This document shows, piece by piece, positions 19,661 to 27,461 of a DNA stretch of 64,000 nt. Numbering within the stretch: the stretch's first letter is position 1; each line of letters begins with the position of its first letter. The notes beneath the pieces were generated by a model. It saw only the letters and a list, made by a program, of their open reading frames with translations. It did not search any database and had not been told where the DNA came from. The position numbers and the translations under genes were made by a program. Source of the DNA: Paracoccus sediminicola (lineage in GTDB: Bacteria; Pseudomonadota; Alphaproteobacteria; Rhodobacterales; Rhodobacteraceae); assembly GCF_027912835.1 (NCBI RefSeq), contig NZ_CP115768.1:3111233-3175232 (forward strand). Reading direction: 5' to 3'.

Positions 19661-20514
19661 GCCTGCTGCTCGATCCCTTCACCTATGGCTTCATGCTCAG
19701 CGCCATGCTGGTCGCGGCACTGGTCGGCGCGGTCTGCGCGTTTCTCTCGGCCTATCTGATGCTCAAGGGCTGGTCGCTGATCGGGGATGCGCTGTCGCAT
19801 TCCGTCGTGCCGGGCGTGGCGGGCGCCTATCTGCTGGGCCTCCCGCTGGCTGCCGGGGCTTTCCTGTCGGGCGGGCTGGCGGCGGGGGCGATGCTGTTCC
19901 TGTCGGATCGCTCGGGGCTGAAGGTCGACGTGGTGATCGGGCTGATCTTCACCGCGTTTTTCGGGCTTGGCCTGTTCATCGTCTCGATCAACCCGATCTC
20001 GGTCAACCTGCAAGCCATCACCATGGGCAACCTGTTGGCCGTCACCCCTGCCGAGACCCGGCAAATGGCCATCATCGGCATCGTCTCGCTGATCGTGCTG
20101 AGCGCGAAATGGCGGGACCTGATGGTGGTGTTCTTCGACGAAAGCCATGCACGTTCCATCGGGCTGCGCGCCGGGCTGCTGAAATTCCTATTCTTCGTGC
20201 TGCTCTCGGCCTGTATCGTGGCGGCGATGCAGACGGTCGGCGCATTTCTGGTCATCGCGCTTGTGGTGACGCCGGGCGCCACCGCCTATCTGCTCTGCGA
20301 CCGTTTTCCCCGGCTGATCCTGACTTCGGTCGCCATCGGCGCCGTGACCTGTTTCGTCGGCGCCTATGCGAGCTTTTTCCTGAACGGAGCCACCGGCGGC
20401 ATCATCGTCGTGCTGCAAACGCTGATCTTCCTTGCCGCCTTCATCTGGGCGCCGAAACACGGGATGCTGGCCGCCCGCCGCCGCGCCGCCGCCGCGCTGG
20501 AGCCGATGCCATGA
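19657..20514 (+). CDS. sitC: Manganese ABC transporter permease SitC
   Basis: An ABC-3 family permease of 285 residues with about eight membrane segments. The characteristic [20 protein letters not shown] is near residues 37-56 and [11 protein letters not shown] around residue 205. It overlaps sitB at its start and sitD at its end by four bases each. It forms the metal channel with SitD. Confidence 0.92.
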   Translation: MSLLLDPFTYGFMLSAMLVAALVGAVCAFLSAYLMLKGWSLIGDALSHSVVPGVAGAYLLGLPLAAGAFLSGGLAAGAMLFLSDRSGLKVDVVIGLIFTAFFGLGLFIVSINPISVNLQAITMGNLLAVTPAETRQMAIIGIVSLIVLSAKWRDLMVVFFDESHARSIGLRAGLLKFLFFVLLSACIVAAMQTVGAFLVIALVVTPGATAYLLCDRFPRLILTSVAIGAVTCFVGAYASFFLNGATGGIIVVLQTLIFLAAFIWAPKHGMLAARRRAAAALEPMP

Positions 20515-21344
20515 TCGAGACCCTGCTGCATCCTTTCGCCTTTCCCTTCATGAACAAGGCGTTCCTGATCTGCCTGCTGGTCGCCCCGCCCACCGCGTTG
20601 CTGAGCTGTTTTCTGGTGCTGAAAGGCTGGGCGCTGATGGGCGATGCGGTCAGCCATGCCGTGCTGCCCGGTATCGTGTTGGCCTATCTGCTGGGTCTGC
20701 CGCTGATCCTCGGTGCCTTCGCGGCGGGCATGGTGACCTCGCTGGCCACCGGTTATCTGGCCGAGAACAGCCGCGTGAAGCAGGACACGGTGATGGGTGT
20801 GGTGTTTTCGGGGATGTTCGGGCTGGGCATCGTCATGGTGGTGACGGTGCGCAGCAATATCGACCTCGATCATATCCTGTTCGGCAATATGCTGGGCATC
20901 GGCGCCGCCGATCTGATCAATGCGGGCTGGATCTCTGCGCTGGTCTGCGCCGCGCTGCTGCTGAAATGGAAAGACCTGATGCTGCATGCTTTCGATCCGG
21001 CGCAGGCGCGGGCCTCCGGCCTGCCGGTGGGGCTTTTGCATTACGGGCTGCTGACCATCCTGTCGCTGAGCATCGTCGCCACGCTCAGCGCGACCGGGCT
21101 GATCCTCGCCGTCGGCCTGCTGATCGCGCCCGGCGCCATCGCCTTTCTGGTCACCCGCAGCTTCGGGCAGATGCTGGCGGTGTCGGTCGCGGTGAATGTC
21201 GCGGGGATGCTGCTTGGCACCTATGCCAGCTTCTATTTCGACAGCGCCCCGGCGGCGACCATCGTGCTGGTCCTGACCGCGATCTTTATCGCCGCCTTCC
21301 TGCGCCGCATCGCGCTGAACAAGCGCCGCGCCGCCACGGTTTGA
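20511..21344 (+). CDS. sitD: Manganese ABC transporter permease SitD
   Basis: A 277-residue ABC-3 permease homologous to SitC, with GWALMGDAVSHAVLPGIVLA and LLIAPGAIAFLV at matching positions. The start ATG 20511 overlaps the sitC stop; much longer in-frame extensions run through sitC and are not real. It is the last gene of the sit operon; a modest 6-bp hairpin (TGCTCC/GGAGCA) sits 1 base after the stop. Confidence 0.92.
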   Translation: MIETLLHPFAFPFMNKAFLICLLVAPPTALLSCFLVLKGWALMGDAVSHAVLPGIVLAYLLGLPLILGAFAAGMVTSLATGYLAENSRVKQDTVMGVVFSGMFGLGIVMVVTVRSNIDLDHILFGNMLGIGAADLINAGWISALVCAALLLKWKDLMLHAFDPAQARASGLPVGLLHYGLLTILSLSIVATLSATGLILAVGLLIAPGAIAFLVTRSFGQMLAVSVAVNVAGMLLGTYASFYFDSAPAATIVLVLTAIFIAAFLRRIALNKRRAATV

Positions 21345-21345
21345 G

Positions 21346-21363
21346 TGCTCCCGGATCGGAGCA
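21346..21363 (+). terminator. Possible sit operon terminator
   Basis: TGCTCC and GGAGCA are separated by six bases directly after sitD. No T-run follows, so this is a weak candidate. Confidence 0.3.
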
Positions 21364-21490
21364 AGGCTCTACGCACAGAACGGATGTTCAGCGGATCTGA
21401 GCCATAAAACCCAAACCGGTCCGGCCACCGGCGTCGACCCACGGTCGGACACTGGCCTCTGTTGACCCTCGAGGCGTTCGCCCATGATAT

Positions 21491-22351
21491 TCAAGGCCAT
21501 TCTGCGGACGAGATCCGCCGTTTCAACAGAATCGGCAGCTCCGGCTGCGCCAAAATGTTCATGTGGGTCGTCTCGGGCAGCACGGCCAGCCACGCCTCCG
21601 GGATCGCTTGCCGCATATGAAGCGCATGATCCAGCCTCACGAAATCGTTGTCGCCCAGCAGGATCTGCTCCGGCGCCGGGATCGCGGCAAACTCCTCATC
21701 TGTCCACCCCCAGTCAGAGGCGACGAGGGCTCCGGTCTTGGCCATCATCTGATCAAACGCCGCGGCACCGCCGGGGTTCATCTCGGCCATATCGGAGGCC
21801 ATCCGCGCGAATTCCTCCTCGCTGGGCAGCAGCGCTGCGACCTCGGGCGATGGTTGATGCGTGGGATCGCGGTTCATCTCGACCAGATCGGGCAACATGC
21901 CACCGCCATTCTGGCTGGCCGAAATCGCCGTCAGCGAGGCAACACGCTCCGGCGCATTTACCGCCAGTTCCAGCCCCAGCATTCCGCCCATTGAGAATCC
22001 GATCACATGCGCACGTTCCATCTCCAGCGCGTCGAGAACGGCGAGCGTGTCGCTGCGCATCGTCTCCAGCGTGAATGGTCCTTCATGGATCGGGGTGTGG
22101 CCGTGCCCCTGCTGCTCTACCCCGATCACGGCGCGGTCCCCGGACAAGGCCGGGATCAGATCGCCGAAGCTGGACTGGATATTCATCGCCCCGCCATGCA
22201 GGACCAGCACCGGAACCGTATCCGCAGACAACGCGCCGTGAACTTCGTATTAGACCTCGTGCCCGCCAGTGCTGACCGTCTCGGCAAAAGCGGGCGGTGC
22301 CAGCGCGGCAACAGCCATCATCGTCATCAATTCTGTTCGCTTGACGTTCAT
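21491..22351 (-). pseudogene. Exported alpha/beta hydrolase interrupted by one in-frame stop
   Basis: Read from ATG 22351, the frame encodes a signal peptide (MTMMAVAALAPPAFA), then ETVSTGGHEV, a TAA stop at 22250-22252, and continues in the same frame with YEVHGALSADTVPVLVLHGG and a complete hydrolase. The family usually reads HEV-Y-YEVHG here, so a single Tyr codon (TAT/TAC) changed to TAA explains it. The catalytic set is intact downstream: nucleophile in GFSMGG, acid in LGDNDF, His in TTHMN. Translation from an internal TTG (22231) would give a 246-residue cytosolic form without export. A sequencing error is the alternative. Confidence 0.75.
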
Positions 22352-22373
22352 CGAGCGCGCTCCTCTGCACGTG

Positions 22374-22817
22374 TCAATATATCTGCGCTTTGCCGCTGCC
22401 GGGCTCCAGATCCAGCGCCGCACGCTGGCTGTCATCCATGTAGAACGGGACCGAGTTGTGGTGATGGACGATCTTCCAGCCGCGTGCCTCCCGCCGGAAG
22501 CTCCAGGTGGCTCGGGTCCAGAATCCGCCGTCCTCGCCATTTCGGCGAAATTTCGTATGCACGAAGCCCCAGGCCATCGCCATCTTACCCGAAACGGAGA
22601 TGCTAAGACCGTGATAGCTGATCGTCGGCGGGCTGTCCCAGCCGTCGATCCATTCCTGCAAGCCATCCGCATCGGCCTTGACCTGCAAAGGCGGCGGAAG
22701 GTCGAACAGCACGGCATCGCTGCGATAGGCGCTCATCACCGCAGCCGCATCGCCTGCTGCATGATCCCGTGACTGGGCGTGCAAAAGTGCCTCTATCTCT
22801 GCATGGGACTGTTCCAT
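22374..22817 (-). CDS. SnoaL/DUF4440-like small protein
   Basis: A 147-residue protein of the NTF2-like fold. It has helices at the N terminus (EIEALLHAQSRDHAAGD), then AVMSAYRSDAVLFDLPPPL and the sheet WGFVHTKFRR..WSFRREARGWKIVHHHNSVPF. No signal peptide is seen. ATG 22817 has a GGAGGG site. The stop lies 22 bases before the interrupted hydrolase, so both probably share one transcript. NTF2-like proteins of this kind often have no known substrate. Confidence 0.75.
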   Translation of the reverse strand: MEQSHAEIEALLHAQSRDHAAGDAAAVMSAYRSDAVLFDLPPPLQVKADADGLQEWIDGWDSPPTISYHGLSISVSGKMAMAWGFVHTKFRRNGEDGGFWTRATWSFRREARGWKIVHHHNSVPFYMDDSQRAALDLEPGSGKAQIY

Positions 22818-23087
22818 CGGAGACCCTCCTTGGCTTGTCTCTCGTAACTTCGTTCTGTCAATCAGACCCGACCTTACCCGCATCGGCGCGGACCATTCCG
22901 CCCGGCTCGGAACAAGGCGCGCAGCGCAGCCGGGCCAGCGTCCGACCGCCCCACGGGCGGACGCTTCTCCGCCGCCGCGCAGCAAACAAGCCCTTAGCGG
23001 GGCTGCCCCATAAAGCGCCCCTGCGGCCCGGTCAGAAGCGTTTCCCCGCGGTCGGGCGCTGGCCCTCTGTTGCGCGTCAGAGCAGCA

Positions 23088-23897
23088 TTACGCCTCCGGC
23101 CCGACCACGGCGAAACCCGCCCCTTGCGGATCCTGCGCTACCGCGATCCAGGCCGGCCCCGGCACCTCGACCGGCCCGTGCAGCACCGTGCCGCCCGCCG
23201 ACGCGATGTCCTCCACCTTCGCCGCCACGCTGCCATTCACCCCGAAATAGGGCAGCCATGACGGCACCGGCGCATTGCCCAGCCCCATGATCGCGCCGAT
23301 ATCCGCACCCTTCCGGCGGAAAAGCTGATATGTGCCCATCTCGCCCATATCCATCGCCTCGCCCTTCTCCCAGCCGAGCAGCCCGGCGTAGAAGGCGAAA
23401 CCGGCTTCGGGGTCAGCGCTCATCAGCTCGTTCCAGTTGCCATGCCCGGCCCTGTTCTGGTCGAACGGGCTCGCGATCTCGCCCGCCTCGATCTTCGCCA
23501 CCGTGTCGGCGGGCATCTCGCTCATATCGGGCGTCAGCACACCGAACCCCGCCCCCTGCGGATCGGCGAGGATGGCAAACCGGCCCGTGCCCGGAATATC
23601 CGCCGGTTCGCGATGCACCGTCGCGCCCTGCGAAACGGCGTCCTTGCAGAACGCATCGCAATCATCGACGGCGAAATAGATCATCCACATCGGCGGCATG
23701 TCGCAGACATCCTCGGGCATCTCCATCAGCCCGGCCACCATCGCGTCGCCCATCTTCCCGAGATGATAGGCAAACCCCTCCATCCCCGAATCGACCACGT
23801 CCCAGCCGAGGACGCGCGCATAGAACGCCCCGGCATCGTTCAGCTTGCCCCGACTGGTGGTCAGCTCATACCAGCAGGGATTTCCGTGAAAGCTCAT
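23088..23897 (-). CDS. Double VOC (glyoxalase-like) domain protein
   Basis: A 269-residue protein made of two vicinal-oxygen-chelate domains (about residues 1-122 and 145-265). Both carry the repeating pattern of a tyrosine- and tryptophan-rich first strand followed by FYARVLGW or FYAGLLGW and a closing DPQGAGF. Family members are small metal-dependent isomerases, dioxygenases or antibiotic-binding proteins; the reaction is not predictable. AGGAG precedes ATG 23897. It follows the DUF1428 gene by 23 bases, forming a two-gene operon. Confidence 0.8.
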   Translation of the reverse strand: MSFHGNPCWYELTTSRGKLNDAGAFYARVLGWDVVDSGMEGFAYHLGKMGDAMVAGLMEMPEDVCDMPPMWMIYFAVDDCDAFCKDAVSQGATVHREPADIPGTGRFAILADPQGAGFGVLTPDMSEMPADTVAKIEAGEIASPFDQNRAGHGNWNELMSADPEAGFAFYAGLLGWEKGEAMDMGEMGTYQLFRRKGADIGAIMGLGNAPVPSWLPYFGVNGSVAAKVEDIASAGGTVLHGPVEVPGPAWIAVAQDPQGAGFAVVGPEA

Positions 23898-23920
23898 CTG
23901 TCCGCTCCTTTTTCGGGGCC

Positions 23921-24646
23921 TCAGCCGGCCTCTGCGCTGTCGAAGATCTTCTCGAACCCGCCCCACATCATGCGCATCCCGTCAAAGGGCATGTCGGAGG
24001 CATCGAAATCCTTCATCTCCTCCATCATCTGTTCGGCGGCCGCGTCGCAGGTGGCGCGGTCGGGCCAGGCGTTCCAGGAAAAGATGACCGCCTCGCCATC
24101 CTCGGCCTTCGTGGCGCGATACATGTCGGTCTTTTCACCGCGCGGCACGTCCACGCCCCAATTCTCGACATTGGCCACGCAGCCCAGCCGTTCGAACATC
24201 GGCCAGGCGTCATCGGCCATCTTCACGTAAGCCTCGCGGTTCGCCTCGGGCACGGCTGCGAGGAAACCCTGCACATAGCCGGCCCCGTCAAGGCTGCCCT
24301 GTTCATAGATCGGCTCGAACCCGCCGAAAATCATCCGGCTGCCGTCAAAAGGCATCTCGCCCATCTCCTGACCGGCCTCACCCGACATCATCTTTGCCCA
24401 GGCGGCGTCAGCAGTGGCGCGGTCGGGCCATTCGATCCAGCTATAGGCGACGGTTTCGTCCGGCTTCGCCTGCACCGCGCTCAGCAGATCGGTGACCTTG
24501 CCCTTCTGCACATCGACGCCCCAGCCCTCGACCATGCGGGTCGCGCCCAGATCGCGAAAGATCGGCCATGCCTTCTGCACATGCGCCATATAGGCTTCAC
24601 GGTCTTTCGTCGGCACCGCCGCAATCATTCCATTGATAAAAGTCAT
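23921..24646 (-). CDS. Tandem DUF1428 protein
   Basis: A 241-residue protein consisting of two DUF1428 copies (about residues 1-117 and 121-238). The copies align over GMIAAVPTKDREAYM / GFLAAVPEANREAYV, WPIFRDLGAT / WPMFERLGCV, WGVDVQKGKVTD / WGVDVPRGEKTD and MPFDGSRMIFGGFEPI / MPFDGMRMMWGGFEKI, clear evidence of duplication and fusion. DUF1428 is a ferredoxin-like-fold family of unknown role. It is first in the operon with the double VOC gene and diverges from an HxlR regulator. Confidence 0.82.
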   Translation of the reverse strand: MTFINGMIAAVPTKDREAYMAHVQKAWPIFRDLGATRMVEGWGVDVQKGKVTDLLSAVQAKPDETVAYSWIEWPDRATADAAWAKMMSGEAGQEMGEMPFDGSRMIFGGFEPIYEQGSLDGAGYVQGFLAAVPEANREAYVKMADDAWPMFERLGCVANVENWGVDVPRGEKTDMYRATKAEDGEAVIFSWNAWPDRATCDAAAEQMMEEMKDFDASDMPFDGMRMMWGGFEKIFDSAEAG

Positions 24647-24688
24647 TTTTGTCCTGTCCCCAGAGAGTTTTCCCGAATCGCATCGTGC

Positions 24689-24725
24689 CAGTTGAAGTAT
24701 TAAAAAGCAACTGTTAGTATTAAAA
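24689..24725. promoter_or_regulatory. Candidate HxlR operator: dyad plus direct repeat
   Basis: CAGTTG (24689-24694) and CAACTG (24708-24713) form an inverted repeat with 13 bases between. Interleaved with it, AGTATTAAAA occurs at 24696-24705 and again at 24716-24725, 20 bases apart, the second copy touching the hxlR-type start codon. The AT-rich region stands out from its surroundings. Confidence 0.5.
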
Positions 24726-24726
24726 C

Positions 24727-25395
24727 ATGACTGAACACGGCAAATCACCGCGCCTCCGCTATGACGATGGCTGCCTCGCCGCCCACGCGCTGAACCTGAT
24801 CGGGGATCGCTGGGCATTGCTGGTGGTCCGTGAGCTGATGTTCGCCCCCAAGCGCTTCCAGATGGTTCGCGCCGGGCTGTCAGGGATCACCGCCAGCGTG
24901 CTGACAGGACGGCTCGGCCAGCTGCGCGAGGCAGGGGTCATCGCCCATGACGAGCGGCTTGGCCTCTACAGCCTGACCCCGATGGGGCGCGGCCTTCTTC
25001 CGGTGCTCGAGGCGCTGTGCGAATGGGCGCTGATCACCCCCGGTCATGATCCGCGCCGCTTCATCTCGCCCTCGGCGCTGATGATCTCGATGGGGGTCAA
25101 TCTGCGCCGCGACCGCCCGCCCGGGACCGAACTGCGCGGCGGCTTCGATTTCGGCAGCGAGGCGTTCGAGGCGCGGATCTCTGACAGCGGGCTGCGCGTT
25201 GATGCGGTGCAGCAGCCCAATGCGCCTTTCATCCTTACAGGGACCGGAAATGCGCTGGCCTTCACCGTCTATGGCCAGACGCCGCTGTCCGAAATGATCT
25301 CGCAAGGCACGGCGCAGGCGAGCGGCGATCTGATCGCCGCGCAACTCTTTATCGACCTGTTCAGCATCGCGCGTGACCCGGCGCGGATCGGTTGA
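24727..25395 (+). CDS. HxlR-family transcriptional regulator
   Basis: A 222-residue regulator. The HxlR-type winged helix spans about residues 15-100 (CLAAHALNLIGDRWALLVVRE, KRFQMVRAGLSGITASVLTGRL). The C-terminal ~110 residues are longer than in minimal HxlR proteins and may sense a ligand. It has no convincing ribosome site and its ATG follows an AT-rich repeat, consistent with self-regulation. It diverges from the DUF1428/VOC operon and probably controls it. The signal is unknown. Confidence 0.85.
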   Translation: MTEHGKSPRLRYDDGCLAAHALNLIGDRWALLVVRELMFAPKRFQMVRAGLSGITASVLTGRLGQLREAGVIAHDERLGLYSLTPMGRGLLPVLEALCEWALITPGHDPRRFISPSALMISMGVNLRRDRPPGTELRGGFDFGSEAFEARISDSGLRVDAVQQPNAPFILTGTGNALAFTVYGQTPLSEMISQGTAQASGDLIAAQLFIDLFSIARDPARIG

Positions 25396-25489
25396 TCTTT
25401 GCTTACCGCCCCGACATTTCCGTGATCCGATGAAACACTCGGGCGCGGTGCGGGTTGTCCCGGTCCAAGACATGGAAAGGACAATCGCC

Positions 25490-25987
25490 ATGAAAAATCT
25501 TTATCTGACTTCCGCGATGATTCTTGCGCTCGGCGGGGCTGCTGTCGCTCAGACAACGACCGAAGAAGCGCCTGCGGACGACATGACCCCGGCTGCCACC
25601 TCGGCGGAGGCTGCCGCCAGCGATCCCGGCGAGGCGATGCAGACCGGACTGCTGCGGGCCGAGGCGCTTGACGGGGCGGATATCTACACCGTGGACGTGA
25701 CCGGCGCGACCACCTGGGACGACTCGATGGCCTATCAGGCCGTTGATGCCGATTGGGAAAAGATCGGTGAGGTCGAAGACCTCGTCCTGGACGTGAACGG
25801 CGACATCGTCGGCGCCATCGCAGAAGTTGGCGGCTTCCTCGGCCTCGGCGAGAAAGAAGTCATGCTGGACCCCTCCGAGGTCTCCATCGTGATGACCGAA
25901 GACCAGATCGCCGTCGTCTCGGCGCTGAGCCAGGAAGAGCTGGAGCAGCGCGAGGAAGTGGCCGAAGAGATCCGCGACGAGGACTGA
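25490..25987 (+). CDS. Exported PRC-barrel domain protein
   Basis: A 165-residue secreted protein. A signal peptide (MKNLYLTSAMILALGGAAVA) is cut at about residue 20. The next ~60 residues are Ala/Thr/Glu-rich. A PRC-barrel core follows (WEKIGEVEDLVLDVNGDIVGAIAEVGGFLGLGEKEVMLD), and a very acidic helical tail ends EELEQREEVAEEIRDED. ATG 25490 has a GGAAAGGA site; the upstream ATG 25472 would spoil the signal peptide. A strong terminator follows. Exported PRC-barrels are common in Rhodobacteraceae but lack an assigned role. Confidence 0.85.
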   Translation: MKNLYLTSAMILALGGAAVAQTTTEEAPADDMTPAATSAEAAASDPGEAMQTGLLRAEALDGADIYTVDVTGATTWDDSMAYQAVDADWEKIGEVEDLVLDVNGDIVGAIAEVGGFLGLGEKEVMLDPSEVSIVMTEDQIAVVSALSQEELEQREEVAEEIRDED

Positions 25988-26008
25988 TCCTTCGCCTCTT
26001 GCCGTTGC

Positions 26009-26040
26009 AACGCCCCGGCTGGACCGGGGCGTTCGCATTT
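26009..26040 (+). terminator. Strong hairpin after PRC-barrel gene
   Basis: A perfect 10-bp stem AACGCCCCGG/CCGGGGCGTT with a 5-base loop is followed by CGCATTT. It lies 22 bases after the stop codon. Confidence 0.75.
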
Positions 26041-26115
26041 GAAAGCCCGGCGCGGATGCGATATTTCTGCGCCGGGCGGATCGCCCACCGACAGTTGCGA
26101 TACAGGGATGCCGTG

Positions 26116-27258
26116 ATGACGAAAGCCGATACCGTCTGGGACAACCCCGCCGAAATCATCCGCAACACGCAGCCCGAAAACCCGGTCATGGCCTTCGCGC
26201 CAAGCGTGTTGCAGGACACGGCGCGGCGGTTTCTCGACGGCTTCCCCGGGCTGGTCACCTATGCGGTGAAATCCAATCCCGAAGAGAGCGTCATCGAAAA
26301 TCTCGTGCAGGCCGGGATCAGCGGCTTCGACGTGGCCTCACCGGCTGAAATCGACCTGATCGGCCGCCTCGCCCCCGATGCGGCGCGGCATTACCACAAC
26401 CCGGTCCGCGCCCGGGCCGAGATTGCCCATGCAGTTCAGGCCGGCGTCAGGGCGTGGTCGGTGGACAGCAGTTCCGAACTCGACAAGCTGATCGAGATGG
26501 TGCCCTCCGAGAATTGCGAGATCTCGCCGCGCTTCAAGCTGCCGGTGGCGGGCGCGATCTATGATTTCGGATCGAAATTCGGCGCCTCGCCCGAACACGC
26601 AGCCGAGCTTCTGGCGCGGGTGGCGAAGGCAGGTTTCATCCCCTCGCTCACCTTCCATCCCGGCACGCAATGCACCGATCCCGGCGCGTGGGAACATTAC
26701 ATCCGCACCGCCCGCGACATATGCGAGATGGCCGGGGTGACGGCGCGGCGGCTGAATGTCGGAGGCGGCTTCCCCTCGCATCGGGTCAACGGGGTCGAGC
26801 CCGCGCTCGAAGACATCTTCACCCTCATCTCCGACACCACCGCCGAGGCGTTCGGCGCCGATGCGCCCCATCTCGTCTGCGAACCGGGGCGCGGCATCTG
26901 CGCCGATGCGTTCTCGCTGATTACCCGCGTCAAGGCGGTCCGCGATGGCGGGCATGTGTTCCTGAATGACGGGGTCTATGGCGGGCTGGCCGAATTGCCC
27001 ATCGTCGGCAATATCGACCGGATCCAGCTTCTCGCCGCCGACGGCACCCCGCGCGGCGGCGATGAGACCGGGCGGGTCATTTTCGGCCCGACCTGCGACT
27101 CCGTCGACCGGCTTCCCGGCGAGCTGACCCTTCCCGGCGACGTGGCCGAGGGCGACTATCTGATTTTCCACGGCGCCGGCGCCTATTCGGTTGTGACCAA
27201 TACCCGCTTCAACGGCTTCGGAGAGATGGCCCGCGCCACGGTCCGCAACCTCGGTTGA
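26116..27258 (+). CDS. PLP-dependent decarboxylase, ornithine/DAP type (fold III)
   Basis: A 380-residue member of the Orn/DAP/Arg decarboxylase 2 family. The PLP lysine lies in TYAVKSNP near residue 50. Glycine-rich phosphate contacts LNVGGGFPSH and EPGRG follow. The substrate-specificity loop reads FGPTCDSVDRL; the Cys-Asp of this loop is the catalytic Cys of the dimer partner's site. The length and loop resemble bacterial ornithine/lysine decarboxylases making putrescine or cadaverine more than LysA. ATG 26116 is preferred; upstream codons overlap the preceding terminator. Confidence 0.82.
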   Translation: MTKADTVWDNPAEIIRNTQPENPVMAFAPSVLQDTARRFLDGFPGLVTYAVKSNPEESVIENLVQAGISGFDVASPAEIDLIGRLAPDAARHYHNPVRARAEIAHAVQAGVRAWSVDSSSELDKLIEMVPSENCEISPRFKLPVAGAIYDFGSKFGASPEHAAELLARVAKAGFIPSLTFHPGTQCTDPGAWEHYIRTARDICEMAGVTARRLNVGGGFPSHRVNGVEPALEDIFTLISDTTAEAFGADAPHLVCEPGRGICADAFSLITRVKAVRDGGHVFLNDGVYGGLAELPIVGNIDRIQLLAADGTPRGGDETGRVIFGPTCDSVDRLPGELTLPGDVAEGDYLIFHGAGAYSVVTNTRFNGFGEMARATVRNLG

Positions 27259-27261
27259 CCC

Positions 27262-27298
27262 CGCCCCGCGTGCCGCGCTTTCGCACCGTCGCGGGGCG
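27262..27298 (+). terminator. Hairpin after decarboxylase gene
   Basis: CGCCCCGCG (27262-27270) pairs perfectly with CGCGGGGCG (27290-27298), 3 bases after the stop codon, with a 19-base loop. No T-run is present. Confidence 0.45.
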
Positions 27299-27461
27299 CG
27301 GCCAGGCTCGTCCGGTGTCGGGGCTGGGAACGGGCGGTGACGCCGATTTCCGGCGGCTGTTACGGCGCTAAAGATTAACCGCTCACATGGTTTTCACGCA
27401 CATGGAACCGAGTTTCCGTGCGATTCATTTCCTTTGAAGTAATCGGTGCTACGCTGTTGTC

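Noticed and set aside
19560..20510. Long N-terminal extension of sitD
   Set aside because: It overlaps sitC in another frame; the ATGA junction and permease N terminus place the start at 20511.
21345..21490. tRNA or small RNA gene after sitD
   Set aside because: No cloverleaf or T-loop sequence (GGTTCGAATCC type) could be drawn.
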